Source of the DNA: VRUE01 sp963701265
GTDB taxonomy: Bacteria; Actinomycetota; Thermoleophilia; Solirubrobacterales; 70-9
DNA length: 64,000 nt
Reading direction: 5' to 3'
Assembly (NCBI GenBank): GCA_963701265.1
Contig: OY969581.1
Coordinates: forward strand, 372,001 to 436,000
A program made the translations under genes and the position numbers. Below are positions 8,260-14,639 of the stretch, piece after piece. Numbering within the stretch: the first letter of the stretch is position 1; each line of letters begins with the position of its first letter. A model generated the notes under the pieces. It saw only the letters and a program-made list of their open reading frames with translations, was not told the origin of the DNA and searched no databases.

Positions 8260-8286
8260 CTACCCAGTGAGACAGAGCGTCTAAAC
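8260..8286 (-). promoter_or_regulatory. SigB/SigF-like promoter for the zinc-ribbon gene
   Basis: On the minus strand GTTT (8286-8283) and GGGTAG (8265-8260) are separated by 17 nt, 55 nt before the start codon. A small TGTCTC/GAGACA inverted repeat (8254-8259, 8269-8274) overlaps the -10. Confidence 0.5.
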
Positions 8287-8319
8287 CCACGCTCGCAGTC
8301 AGCCGAAGACACCTAGGCA

Positions 8320-9258
8320 ATGACTGACGGCATTGAGATCGAGGTGGAGTCGGGGTTCCGGCATGAAGCGCTGATCTACAGCGATCCCGCCCAGTTCCTG
8401 GCGGCCACGGTCCCTTTCCTCAGCGGCGCGCTCGAGGCCGGTGAAGCGGCGGTGGTGGCGGTGAGCGAGCGCAACACCGAGCTGCTCCGCGGTGAGCTGG
8501 GCGCAGATGCGGAGGAGGTCGGCTTCGTGGCGATGGAGGAGCTGGGGCGAAACCCGGCCCGCATCATTCCCTTCTGGCGCGACCTCGTCGACGAGGGGGC
8601 GGAGCGACCGGTGCGCGGCATCGGTGAACCGCTCTGGCCCGGCCGCGACGCCGCCGAGGTCGACGAGTGTCAGCGCCACGAGTCGCTGCTCGACCTCGCC
8701 TTCTCGCCAGGCCCCAGCTGGTCGCTGCTCTGTCCCTACGATGGCGCCGCCCTCCCCGACGAGGTGCTGGCCGCGGTCGCTCACTCACATCGCTCGATCG
8801 CCTACGACGGCGCCCGTGAAGCGAGCAGCAGCTATCTCGACGAAGCCGATTGCTTCGCGGGCGAGCTCCCCCGTCACCCGACCGGCGCCGATGTACTGGC
8901 TTATGACCGCTCGCGGCTGTCGGCGGTGAGGCGCCACGTCGAACGGGTCGCCCAATGGGCGGGAATCGCTCCCCCGCGGACGGCCGATCTGGTCGCCGCC
9001 GCCAGCGAGCTCGCCGCCAACAGCGTTGCCCACGGCGGCGGTGCCGGCACCCTGCGCAGCTGGCGTGAGGGCGACCGCCTGCTGATCGAGTTCGAGGATC
9101 GGGGAAAGATCGAAGAGCCCCTCGCCGGGCGGCGGCGCCCGGCGCTGACGCAGCAGGGTGGTCGCGGCCTCTGGCTGGCCAATCAGCTCTGCGACCTGGT
9201 CCAGATTCGCTCGGGCGAGCTCGGCACCACCGTGCGACTGCAGGCGGCGCTCGCCTAG
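8320..9258 (+). CDS. MEDS-domain anti-sigma regulatory kinase (HATPase_c, RsbW-like)
   Basis: Length is 312 aa. Residues ~8-165 are a MEDS domain (sensor domain of the DcmR/methanogen type; starts FRHEALIYSDPAQFL). Residues ~195-310 are a GHKL ATPase of the RsbW/anti-sigma type: ASELAANSVAHGG is the N-box and QQGGRGLWLANQLCD the G-box. No histidine phosphoacceptor domain is present, so it is expected to act as a serine-kinase-type switch on STAS or sigma partners. Together with two PP2C proteins within 6 kb it points to a partner-switching network. It is transcribed divergently from the zinc-ribbon gene. Confidence 0.8.
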   Translation: MTDGIEIEVESGFRHEALIYSDPAQFLAATVPFLSGALEAGEAAVVAVSERNTELLRGELGADAEEVGFVAMEELGRNPARIIPFWRDLVDEGAERPVRGIGEPLWPGRDAAEVDECQRHESLLDLAFSPGPSWSLLCPYDGAALPDEVLAAVAHSHRSIAYDGAREASSSYLDEADCFAGELPRHPTGADVLAYDRSRLSAVRRHVERVAQWAGIAPPRTADLVAAASELAANSVAHGGGAGTLRSWREGDRLLIEFEDRGKIEEPLAGRRRPALTQQGGRGLWLANQLCDLVQIRSGELGTTVRLQAALA

Positions 9259-9326
9259 TCGAGCCAGCTTGCACTTGCAGACATTCATGTTTACCATTCG
9301 CGCTCCAACGGCGGCAGGGGCGGGGG

Positions 9327-9803
9327 ATGGGCGGCAGGGCAAGGCAACCAGACGATTTCGCGTTCGCTTTCGATTCCGCCTTTGCGGCTCTGCAGGTGCG
9401 CATCGAGTCGGCCTGCGCCGCGCGGTCCGAGTGGCCCGAGCAGGTCGCCGGTGGCATCCAGGCCGCCTTCGAGTGGGTCGCTGCCGAGCCGGCTGCGGCG
9501 CAGCTGCTGACCAACGATGCGCTGGCCGGCGGCAGCGCCGGGTTCGAGCGCTACGAGCGCATGGTTGCCTACATCGCCGAGCTGCTCGGGCCCGGTCGCG
9601 AGCAGGCGCCCCACGGCGAGCGCCTGCCCGAGATCACCGAGCGGGCGATGGCGAGCGGGGTGGCGATGCTCGTCGCCCAGCGCCTCTCACTTGGCCAGGA
9701 GGCCGAGCTGCCGGCGATCGCCGGGGAGGCGATCCAGTTCGTGCTCACGCCCTATCTGGGTGGCGGCGAGGCGCGCCGGGTCGCATTCGACTCGCCGACT
9801 TGA
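9327..9803 (+). CDS. TetR-like C-terminal ligand domain without HTH
   Basis: Length is 158 aa. The helical sequence (AFAALQVRIESACAARSEWP..., RYERMVAYIAELLGPGRE, ITERAMASGVAMLVAQRL, IQFVLTPYLGGGEA) resembles the ligand/dimerisation domain of TetR regulators of this phylum. The ~50-residue N-terminal HTH is absent and the 68 nt upstream cannot encode one. It may be a truncated regulator, a co-regulator, or a stand-alone ligand-binding domain. Its stop codon (9801-9803) overlaps the TTGACA -35 of the promoter split by the transposon. Confidence 0.5.
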   Translation: MGGRARQPDDFAFAFDSAFAALQVRIESACAARSEWPEQVAGGIQAAFEWVAAEPAAAQLLTNDALAGGSAGFERYERMVAYIAELLGPGREQAPHGERLPEITERAMASGVAMLVAQRLSLGQEAELPAIAGEAIQFVLTPYLGGGEARRVAFDSPT

Positions 9804-9818
9804 CATGTGACTAATTAG
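9800..9818 (+). promoter_or_regulatory. Left half of a transposon-split promoter/operator
   Basis: TTGACA (-35, 9800-9805) is followed by tGTGACTAATTAG, after which the element begins. Joined to the right half at 13786-13796, it would give TTGACA-N18-TATAGT with a perfect 16-bp palindrome (GTGACTAATTAGTCAC) filling the spacer. Confidence 0.75.
9811..9818. repeat. Target-site duplication, left copy
   Basis: CTAATTAG, identical and in direct orientation to 13778-13785. The 8-bp length is the usual target duplication of IS1595-family elements. The octamer is itself palindromic. Confidence 0.85.
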
Positions 9819-9844
9819 GGCATGTATCCCTTGACAGGGGGTAA
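9819..9844 (+). repeat. Left terminal inverted repeat (26 bp)
   Basis: Begins GGCATGTATCCCTTGACAGG and is a perfect inverted match to 13752-13777. The match ends at 9845. It contains an inward-facing TTGACA. Confidence 0.92.
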
Positions 9845-9891
9845 GAAATCAGCCCCGCTTGCGGCTTTCCTTCGATCTGCGAATAGGCCCT

Positions 9892-9932
9892 GAGCAGGAC
9901 TTGGCGTTCGTCAGCCTCGCCAAGTCCTGCTC
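9892..9932. terminator. Perfect 15-bp-arm hairpin downstream of the 19-aa peptide
   Basis: Arms 9892-9906 (GAGCAGGACTTGGCG) and 9918-9932 are perfectly complementary, with an 11-nt loop. It lies 11 nt past the peptide stop on the minus strand. No U-run follows, so it is a terminator by position and stem strength only; it could also protect the element from outside transcription. Confidence 0.5.
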
Positions 9933-9942
9933 CAACGCCTTT

Positions 9943-10002
9943 CTAGCGGTGCTTCAGCGTCTGGACCGAAGGCGTGACCTCGGGGACTTCCCTGATGACC
10001 AT
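9943..10002 (-). CDS. 19-aa peptide with near-perfect ribosome site
   Basis: ATG (complement of 10000-10002) to TAG, encoding MVIREVPEVTPSVQTLKHR. The upstream AAGGAGGTCCGC places an 8-nt anti-SD match 4-5 nt before the ATG, among the strongest ribosome sites in the window. It is divergent from the winged-helix gene at 10174 and followed by a strong hairpin, so it looks like a discrete transcription unit. Possible roles are a signalling or leader peptide or a toxin; nothing in the sequence decides. It has no Cys, signal peptide or hydrophobic stretch. Confidence 0.55.
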   Translation of the reverse strand: MVIREVPEVTPSVQTLKHR

Positions 10003-10030
10003 GCGGACCTCCTTCCTTCATTGCCGTAAA

Positions 10031-10053
10031 TCTTTTTGATTAAAACAAAAAGA
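10031..10053. promoter_or_regulatory. AT-rich palindrome in the divergent regulator/peptide intergenic region
   Basis: TCTTTTTG (10031-10038) and CAAAAAGA (10046-10053) are a perfect 8-bp inverted repeat around ATTAAAA. This AT island is striking in otherwise GC-rich DNA. A second small palindrome, TACCT-ATTC-AGGTA, is at 10126-10139, 35 nt before the regulator. The 170 nt between the peptide and the regulator otherwise contain no gene. Confidence 0.45.
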
Positions 10054-10173
10054 CCCTAGCAATCAAAGGAAGCTGATACCTCCGGTCCTGAATGCGGATA
10101 CTTTTCTGTCCAAACCACCGTCTCGTACCTATTCAGGTAATCCGAGCGACGGGAAAGGCAGAGAGGAGCTTCC

Positions 10174-10842
10174 GTGTCATCGAAGAGGAAAGAGCCGCGA
10201 GCGAAAGCCGCGCAGGGAAAAACGGGCGTCAAGAAGAAGGCTGAGCTCGAACCTGTCGATCAGCGGCTGATGAAGGGCCTCTCTCACCCTCTACGAGTCC
10301 AGATCCTGACCCTCATCAACGAGCGGCCCTGGAGCCCCAGGGAACTCCAGAAGGAGCTAAACGAGGGTCTCAGCCAGATCAGCTACCACGTCAAAGTCCT
10401 GCGGGACTTCGAGTTGATCGAGCTAGTTAGGACCGAGCCCCGTCGCGGCGCGGTCGAGCACTTCTACTCGCCGGTCCAGCGAATCATCGTTCCCGAAGGC
10501 ATGTCGGTCTCCCTGCCCAAATCGGCGCGCTTGGAGATGTTGGGGAAAATCATTCGCGACGCGGAAAAGGACGTGCGCGAATCGCTCAAAGACGGCACCT
10601 TCTACGAGCGAAACGACTTCCACGCCAGTTGGACCCCAATGGATCTCGATGAGCAAGGTTGCGAAGAACTGCACGCCCGCGCTGACGAGTTCTTGGCCGA
10701 CATACTTGAGATCAGCGGCGAGGCGACAAACCGACTTGCCGAGGAGGGGACGAAAGCCGTCCCGGTATCGGTGGCCATCTTCGGCTTCCCCTCAGCCCGG
10801 CCTCCCGGCGCGAAGGGCCCGGCGCATCGCCGCCGCGGCTGA
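10174..10842 (+). CDS. Winged-helix (ArsR-like) transcriptional regulator, cargo gene
   Basis: Length is 222 aa from GTG with GAGGAG five nt upstream. The first ~25 residues are a Lys-rich tail; residues ~28-105 form an ArsR-like winged helix (LMKGLSHPLRVQILTLINE, SPRELQKELNEGLSQISYHVKVLRDFELIELV, wing RRGAVEHFYSP). A ~100-residue C-terminal region with WTPMDLDEQGCEELHAR is of a type I associate with regulators multiplied in Solirubrobacterales; its ligand is unknown. It lies inside the transposon, divergent from the 19-aa peptide gene, which is its most likely target. A strong hairpin follows. Confidence 0.75.
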   Translation: MSSKRKEPRAKAAQGKTGVKKKAELEPVDQRLMKGLSHPLRVQILTLINERPWSPRELQKELNEGLSQISYHVKVLRDFELIELVRTEPRRGAVEHFYSPVQRIIVPEGMSVSLPKSARLEMLGKIIRDAEKDVRESLKDGTFYERNDFHASWTPMDLDEQGCEELHARADEFLADILEISGEATNRLAEEGTKAVPVSVAIFGFPSARPPGAKGPAHRRRG

Positions 10843-10973
10843 GCCACTCAAGAAACCCGGTTAAGAGGACTTTTCTACCCACCTACGATCGCGCAGGCTC
10901 CGGGTGCAAACGGGGGCGTCCAGTAGCCGTCAGCGATGCCCTTGCCACGTGCCCGGTGCTTGCTCGATGGATA

Positions 10974-11006
10974 GGGAGGGCGGCGTTCCGAATCCGCCGC
11001 CCTCCC
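10974..11006. terminator. Bidirectional terminator hairpin
   Basis: GGGAGGGCGGCG (10974-10985) pairs perfectly with 10995-11006 across a 9-nt loop. It lies between the convergent winged-helix gene and the 82-aa gene. The rest of the 199-nt gap shows no gene. Confidence 0.6.
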
Positions 11007-11041
11007 GAGAACGTGTCGGGCCCGTTCTCTAGCCGCCGCGT

Positions 11042-11290
11042 CTACTCCGGGGGCTGGCCCGACAGCATCGCAAGCTGACTCATCTTCGACTCCTCAAGGA
11101 CGCCGATGGCGACGTGGGGGGGAACATTCGAGCGAACGCGCATGTTGCGAGTCCCGCTCTCCTGATCGATGATCTCAACGAGCGTGATGATCGAGTTGAT
11201 CTCCGCGCCCTCCGGCACGTCGGGGTCTTGTTCGATCGCTTGCATTTGTTCTTGGATGTGCTTACCGAGTTTCGACTGATCAATGGTCAT
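11042..11290 (-). CDS. Hypothetical cargo protein (82 aa)
   Basis: The ATG (complement of 11288-11290) is preceded by AAGGAG at 8 nt, so I prefer it to the longer frame reaching 11413. The first half is helical and acidic (KHIQEQMQAIEQDPDVPEGA), followed by a probable beta segment (IITLVEIIDQESGTRNMRVRS) and a Met-rich tail. No family is recognised. It may share a transcript with the 100-aa gene upstream (11738-11436), which is on the same strand 145 nt away. Confidence 0.55.
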   Translation of the reverse strand: MTIDQSKLGKHIQEQMQAIEQDPDVPEGAEINSIITLVEIIDQESGTRNMRVRSNVPPHVAIGVLEESKMSQLAMLSGQPPE

Positions 11291-11435
11291 TAGGTGTTCT
11301 CCTTGAAAGGTGGTGATTGATGAAGCGCATATTCCGGTCCGTCCTCCTGATGGGGTTGAGGAAGCTGGACCAAGGCGGAGCGGACCTCGCGTCAGGCGAA
11401 ATCGTCGGGCCATGGACGCCGCTCAGGCCGCATAA

Positions 11436-11738
11436 CTAGCTGACCCTCTCGGCGTAGACGAAGGCGACTACTTCGCCTTCGATGCGGAAGAAGATTCGGA
11501 TGCTGGGGGCCAGCTTCGTCGCTTCGGTCGCATATACGTAGTAGCTACTGCCTGGGATCGGCGCAGAGGCCAGCGCGGCGCGGCGGGCAATGATGAGTTC
11601 GATGCTGTCGCAGATAGCGGTCCGCAGTTCGGCGTCAGGTACAACCTGAACTAGGGCAGCTTCGAAACCGTCTTCCCAGCGGATGGTGAGCATCCGCGAC
11701 GAATGCGGATTAGGGGATTGTTCGAGGACCTTCTCCAA
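11436..11738 (-). CDS. Hypothetical cargo protein (100 aa)
   Basis: TTG start at 11738 with AAAGG eight nt upstream; an internal ATG at 11693 is an alternative. The protein has a central helix (AELRTAICDSIELIIARRAAL) and a C-terminal strand pair (IRIFFRIEGEVVAFVYAE) vaguely like RelE/ParE toxins, but no catalytic pattern is clear. Function not assigned. Confidence 0.5.
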   Translation of the reverse strand: MEKVLEQSPNPHSSRMLTIRWEDGFEAALVQVVPDAELRTAICDSIELIIARRAALASAPIPGSSYYVYATEATKLAPSIRIFFRIEGEVVAFVYAERVS

Positions 11739-11858
11739 GGGATTTGCCTTTCGTCTTCGACTGCCAGCGCGCTTCGGGATTCGCTGGCGTGTACGGGGCT
11801 CGCTTCATAAAAAGAGTTGTACTCCGCAGCCCGGATCGATCTTTGAGGCCAAAGTGCA

Positions 11859-11890
11859 GCAAGCCCCCCGAATCCCGTCGGGGGGCTTGC
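11859..11890. terminator. Strong GC hairpin in cargo intergenic region
   Basis: GCAAGCCCCCC (11859-11869) pairs with GGGGGGCTTGC (11880-11890) around a 10-nt loop. It sits in the 339-nt gap between the divergent 100-aa and Panacea genes. I see no other coding or RNA feature in that gap. It could be an insulator or a 5'-leader attenuator for the Panacea gene. Confidence 0.45.
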
Positions 11891-12077
11891 CATGAAGCGT
11901 CGTACCGGAAGACGAACGACGAACCGCTTGGAGTTCTAAACGGGTCGTCGGACGGACTTTTCGGGTCGAGGACGAAGGTATGAACACCAAGAGAGCGGTC
12001 TTGGAATCGCCCTGTTCACGTTCTGTAGCATGGATATAGACCTCTAAGAAAAGGGCCTTAATTTGCAGGTATTTCCT

Positions 12078-12614
12078 ATGTCTGTCGAGTCTCAAGAAAG
12101 AACGCGGGAGCTGATCCTTTATCTGGCCGAGCAGTCGGAGGACGACCCTCGCTTTGGCCGGGTCAAGCTCGCCAAGCTGCTGTTCTTCTGCGACTTCGCC
12201 GCCTACGCTGAGCTAGGGGAACCGATCACCGGAGCTTGCTACCGCAAGAAGGCGCATGGTCCTCTGGCGGACGAGCAACTGCTCGCTGAGCGTGACCTCC
12301 AAGACTCCGGCTCAATTGAGATTCAAGAGGTCGGGCGGCACATCTACACGCAGAAACGAATCGTCTCCAAGCGTAAGCCGAATTTGTCTTGGCTAAGCGC
12401 CAAGCAACGCGCGCTTGTAGACGAAGTGATTCAGAAGCACCGGGACGACAGCGCCTCGGAGGTACGGAGCCTGTCGCACGCCTTCCCCGGCTACGAGGTT
12501 GCTTTCGATGGGGAGGAGATCCCGTATCACGCTGTGTTCATTTCACGCGAAGGACCGACACAGGCCGATATCGATCGCGGCCTTGAGTTGATCCGTGAGG
12601 GCGTCCTTGCCTGA
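12078..12614 (+). CDS. Panacea-domain (DUF4065/SocA-like) protein, cargo gene
   Basis: Length is 178 aa from ATG 12078; a TTG at 12063 is an alternative start. The early LYLAEQ...FGRVKLAKLLFFCDFAAYAELGEPITGACYRKKAHGPL is the diagnostic Panacea/DUF4065 core (KL.KLL...D...... G..I....Y....YGP). Panacea domains act as antitoxins (SocA, GepA) that neutralise unrelated toxins, often by bringing them to proteases or binding them directly. A 51-aa basic ORF overlaps the last 8 nt and is the natural partner candidate. The pair is inside the IS1595 element. Confidence 0.75.
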   Translation: MSVESQERTRELILYLAEQSEDDPRFGRVKLAKLLFFCDFAAYAELGEPITGACYRKKAHGPLADEQLLAERDLQDSGSIEIQEVGRHIYTQKRIVSKRKPNLSWLSAKQRALVDEVIQKHRDDSASEVRSLSHAFPGYEVAFDGEEIPYHAVFISREGPTQADIDRGLELIREGVLA

Positions 12615-12762
12615 CAGACACAAAACTTCGAGTAAGCGCAAAGACAAGACGCCTACCGGTCTAACGATTCCCGTTCGGAAGCGCGGCGCTGTACTTTCAG
12701 ATTTCGAGAAGGTCGCTGGCCCGCTGCGGGGCCACAACCGGGACCAGAAACCCAAGGCTTAG
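12607..12762 (+). CDS. 51-aa basic small protein overlapping the Panacea gene
   Basis: TTG at 12607 is preceded by GTGAGGG with a 5-nt spacer and overlaps the Panacea stop by 8 nt, so translation is probably coupled. The product is rich in Lys/Arg (HKTSSKRKDKTP near the N-terminus, PVRKRGAVLSDFEKVAGPL in the middle) with no membrane segment. As the only gene coupled to a Panacea antitoxin-type protein, it could be its toxin or a stabilising partner; this is inference. No known family is recognised. Confidence 0.45.
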   Translation: MPDRHKTSSKRKDKTPTGLTIPVRKRGAVLSDFEKVAGPLRGHNRDQKPKA

Positions 12763-12781
12763 GGGTCTTCTCAGGCCCGCT

Positions 12782-13729
12782 TCACAGGGCCGCACGCGTC
12801 GCCAGTTGCAGGAACATGGCCCGCTCATCGTGGCGGCGGTTGTAGCGCCACGTGAACTCGTTCAGGTAGCCCTGTAGCCATTTGCGAGATACGGCGTGGT
12901 AGGTGCCGGCCACCCCTCGCTTGAAGTTCCCGAAGAACCCCTCGACGGTGTTGGTGTGCACTTCCCCTTCGACGTAGATTTTCTCGGCGTGGCGGATGCG
13001 CCGATGCTCGGCGTAGTGGTCGCCCAGCTTGCGGTAGCCAGCCCACTCGTCGGTATAGACGATCGACTCAGGCAAGACGTGCTGATGCACGATTGACCGG
13101 ACGGGCCGATGCTCGCGGTTCTCGGCCAGCGTGGCCTTGACCCGGCCCTTGCGCTCGACCATCGCCACAACGGTTGTCTTGTTGTCCTTCGCCCACTGGA
13201 CGCCTTCCTGGCGAGTCATGCGGCCCAAGCTGGCGCGCGGCCTGCCGCCGAAGGCGGTCTCGTCCACCTCGACCTCTCCCGACAGCGGCGCGTCGTCTTC
13301 CTCGTCCATGAGCTGATTGCGGATTTTGTTCAGCATCCTCCACGCCGTCTTGTATGTGACGCCGATCTCGCGCTCCAACTGTTTCGCGCTGATGCCGCAC
13401 CGCGTCTGGGAGACCAAGAACATCGCGTAGAACCACAACTGCAATGACGTAGAGGACTTGTGGAAGATCGTCCCTGCGGTCGGGTGCATGTGGTGCCCGC
13501 AATAGTCGCAGTCCCACGCCGGACGGCCGCTCACGCGATGGAACGGCCGGTCTAGTTCGCATTTGGGGCAGAAGGCTTTCTTGCCCTCGTCGTCAACTGC
13601 GTGGCGGGTCTTCCAAAGCCACTGCAAGCAAGCCTCGTCATCAGGGAACTCGCGCATGAACTCCATGAGGCTGTAGCGCGAATCTGAGGACTTGGCGCGA
13701 ACCGGATTTGCTCGATTGACAGGAGGCAC
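12782..13729 (-). CDS. IS1595-family (ISXO2-like) transposase
   Basis: Length is 315 aa from a GTG start. An N-terminal zinc ribbon (CPKCELDRPF...CDYCG, residues ~54-80) precedes a DDE-type nuclease with VEVDETAFGGR (first D), VYTDEWAGY (second D) and NTVEGFFGNFKRG (E), followed by WRYNRR. This is the IS1595 signature. The start codon lies 22 nt inside the right terminal repeat. The repeat's inward TTGACA with a TTGAAT 17 nt later would start a nearly leaderless mRNA at the GTG. The frame is intact. Confidence 0.93.
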   Translation of the reverse strand: MPPVNRANPVRAKSSDSRYSLMEFMREFPDDEACLQWLWKTRHAVDDEGKKAFCPKCELDRPFHRVSGRPAWDCDYCGHHMHPTAGTIFHKSSTSLQLWFYAMFLVSQTRCGISAKQLEREIGVTYKTAWRMLNKIRNQLMDEEDDAPLSGEVEVDETAFGGRPRASLGRMTRQEGVQWAKDNKTTVVAMVERKGRVKATLAENREHRPVRSIVHQHVLPESIVYTDEWAGYRKLGDHYAEHRRIRHAEKIYVEGEVHTNTVEGFFGNFKRGVAGTYHAVSRKWLQGYLNEFTWRYNRRHDERAMFLQLATRAAL

Positions 13730-13736
13730 GGTGGCT

Positions 13737-13765
13737 ATTCAAGCAAAATCTTTACCCCCTGTCAA
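13737..13765 (-). promoter_or_regulatory. Candidate transposase promoter borne by the right TIR
   Basis: Minus strand: TTGACA (13765-13760, within the TIR) and TTGAAT (13742-13737) with a 17-nt spacer; predicted +1 falls at about the GTG start of the transposase. The -10 matches only four of six consensus bases. Confidence 0.4.
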
Positions 13766-13777
13766 GGGATACATGCC
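13752..13777 (-). repeat. Right terminal inverted repeat (26 bp)
   Basis: Perfect inverted copy of 9819-9844; read on the minus strand it starts GGCATGTATCCC. Identity between ends stops after 26 bp. Confidence 0.92.
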
Positions 13778-13785
13778 CTAATTAG
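13778..13785. repeat. Target-site duplication, right copy
   Basis: CTAATTAG, matching 9811-9818 in direct orientation. Confidence 0.85.
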
Positions 13786-13796
13786 TCACCTATAGT
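13786..13796 (+). promoter_or_regulatory. Right half of split promoter: TCACC and -10 TATAGT
   Basis: TATAGT at 13791-13796 lies 7 nt before the ArsR-SRPBCC ATG. The natural -35 is now almost 4 kb away; the sequence at the -35 distance inside the TIR (around 13767-13772) is a poor match. The promoter is therefore probably weakened or lost. Confidence 0.65.
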
Positions 13797-13803
13797 CCTC
13801 GCC

Positions 13804-14580
13804 ATGGACGAGGTGTTCAAGGCGCTTGCCGATCCCACCCGGCGCAGCTTGCTCGACGAGCTGTTCGAGCGGGACGGCCAGTCGCTGAGCGAGCTCGAGC
13901 AGCGCCTGCCGATGACGCGCTTCGGCGTGATGAAGCACCTGCGCGTGCTCGAGGAGGCGGGGCTGGTCAAGACCCGCAAGCGCGGCCGCGAGAAGTTGCA
14001 CTTCCTCAACCCCGTCCCGATCCGGCTGGTCCACGACCGCTGGGTGAGCAAGTACGCCGAGCCCTGGGCAGCCGCCCTGAGTGGCCTCAAGCACGAACTG
14101 GAGAAGGAGAAGACGATGGAGAAGGTTTTCGAGATCTACATCAAGACCACCCCCGAGCGGCTCTGGGAGGCAATCACCGACCCGGCGCTGCGGGCGAAGT
14201 ACAACTTCGGCGTCGGGGTCGAGTCGGACTGGTCGGCTGGCTCGAGCTACGAGTCAGTCCACCCGGCTGCCGGGATCAAGATCGCCGCCGGCGAGAACCT
14301 CGAGGTTGAGCCGCCGCGCCGCTTGGTGCAGAGCTTCACCGCGCTCTGGAGCGACGACGTCAAGAACGAAGGCACCTCGCGGGTGACCTGGGAGATCGAG
14401 CCGGTCGGCGACTCCTGCCAGCTGACCGTCACCCACGACCAGCTGCCCGAGGGGGCGAACTCCGAACTGTACGGCGGCTGGCCGATGATCCTCTCCGGTC
14501 TGAAGACGCTGCTGGAGACGGGCGAGGAGCTGACCACGCCGGGTTCGCTGCGCTACTCCGGCGCCGAGGACTGGTCTTAG
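13804..14580 (+). CDS. ArsR-type regulator fused to SRPBCC/AHSA1 domain
   Basis: Length is 258 aa. Residues 1-~95 are an ArsR winged helix (VFKALADPTRRSLLDELFERDG, MTRFGVMKHLRVLEEAGLV). Residues ~105-250 form an SRPBCC/AHSA1 START-like fold (FEIYIKTTPERLWEAITDP...GGWPMILSGLKTLLETGEEL), a hydrophobic ligand pocket. Such fusions are likely one-component sensors. Its promoter/operator is interrupted by the IS1595 element, so expression is expected to be altered. A perfect 22-bp-arm hairpin follows. Confidence 0.85.
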   Translation: MDEVFKALADPTRRSLLDELFERDGQSLSELEQRLPMTRFGVMKHLRVLEEAGLVKTRKRGREKLHFLNPVPIRLVHDRWVSKYAEPWAAALSGLKHELEKEKTMEKVFEIYIKTTPERLWEAITDPALRAKYNFGVGVESDWSAGSSYESVHPAAGIKIAAGENLEVEPPRRLVQSFTALWSDDVKNEGTSRVTWEIEPVGDSCQLTVTHDQLPEGANSELYGGWPMILSGLKTLLETGEELTTPGSLRYSGAEDWS

Positions 14581-14588
14581 GCCCTGCT

Positions 14589-14637
14589 GTTCCGGTGCGC
14601 TTTATGTGGCCCACAGCCACATAAAGCGCACCGGAAC
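14589..14637. terminator. Bidirectional hairpin with perfect 22-bp arms
   Basis: Arms 14589-14610 and 14616-14637 are perfectly complementary around CCACA. It sits exactly between two convergent stops (14580 and 14640). There is a TTTA/TAAA step within the stem but no U-run, similar in design to the hairpin at 58383. Confidence 0.65.
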
Positions 14638-14639
14638 GA

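Larger units (their letters stand above)
9819..13777. mobile_element. IS1595-family element with cargo genes (3,959 bp)
   Basis: The element is bounded by perfect 26-bp inverted repeats and 8-bp direct repeats. A single IS1595-type transposase is read leftward from the right end. The remaining ~3 kb carries passenger genes: a 19-aa peptide, a winged-helix regulator, two small unknown genes, a Panacea-domain protein and a 51-aa basic protein. Perfect repeats and an intact transposase suggest recent and possibly active transposition. Cargo-bearing members are known in this family, but I do not recognise this cargo set. Confidence 0.9.

Noticed and set aside
9819..13777. Composite transposon with two insertion sequences
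   Set aside because: Only one transposase and one pair of terminal repeats exist, so it is a single element with cargo.
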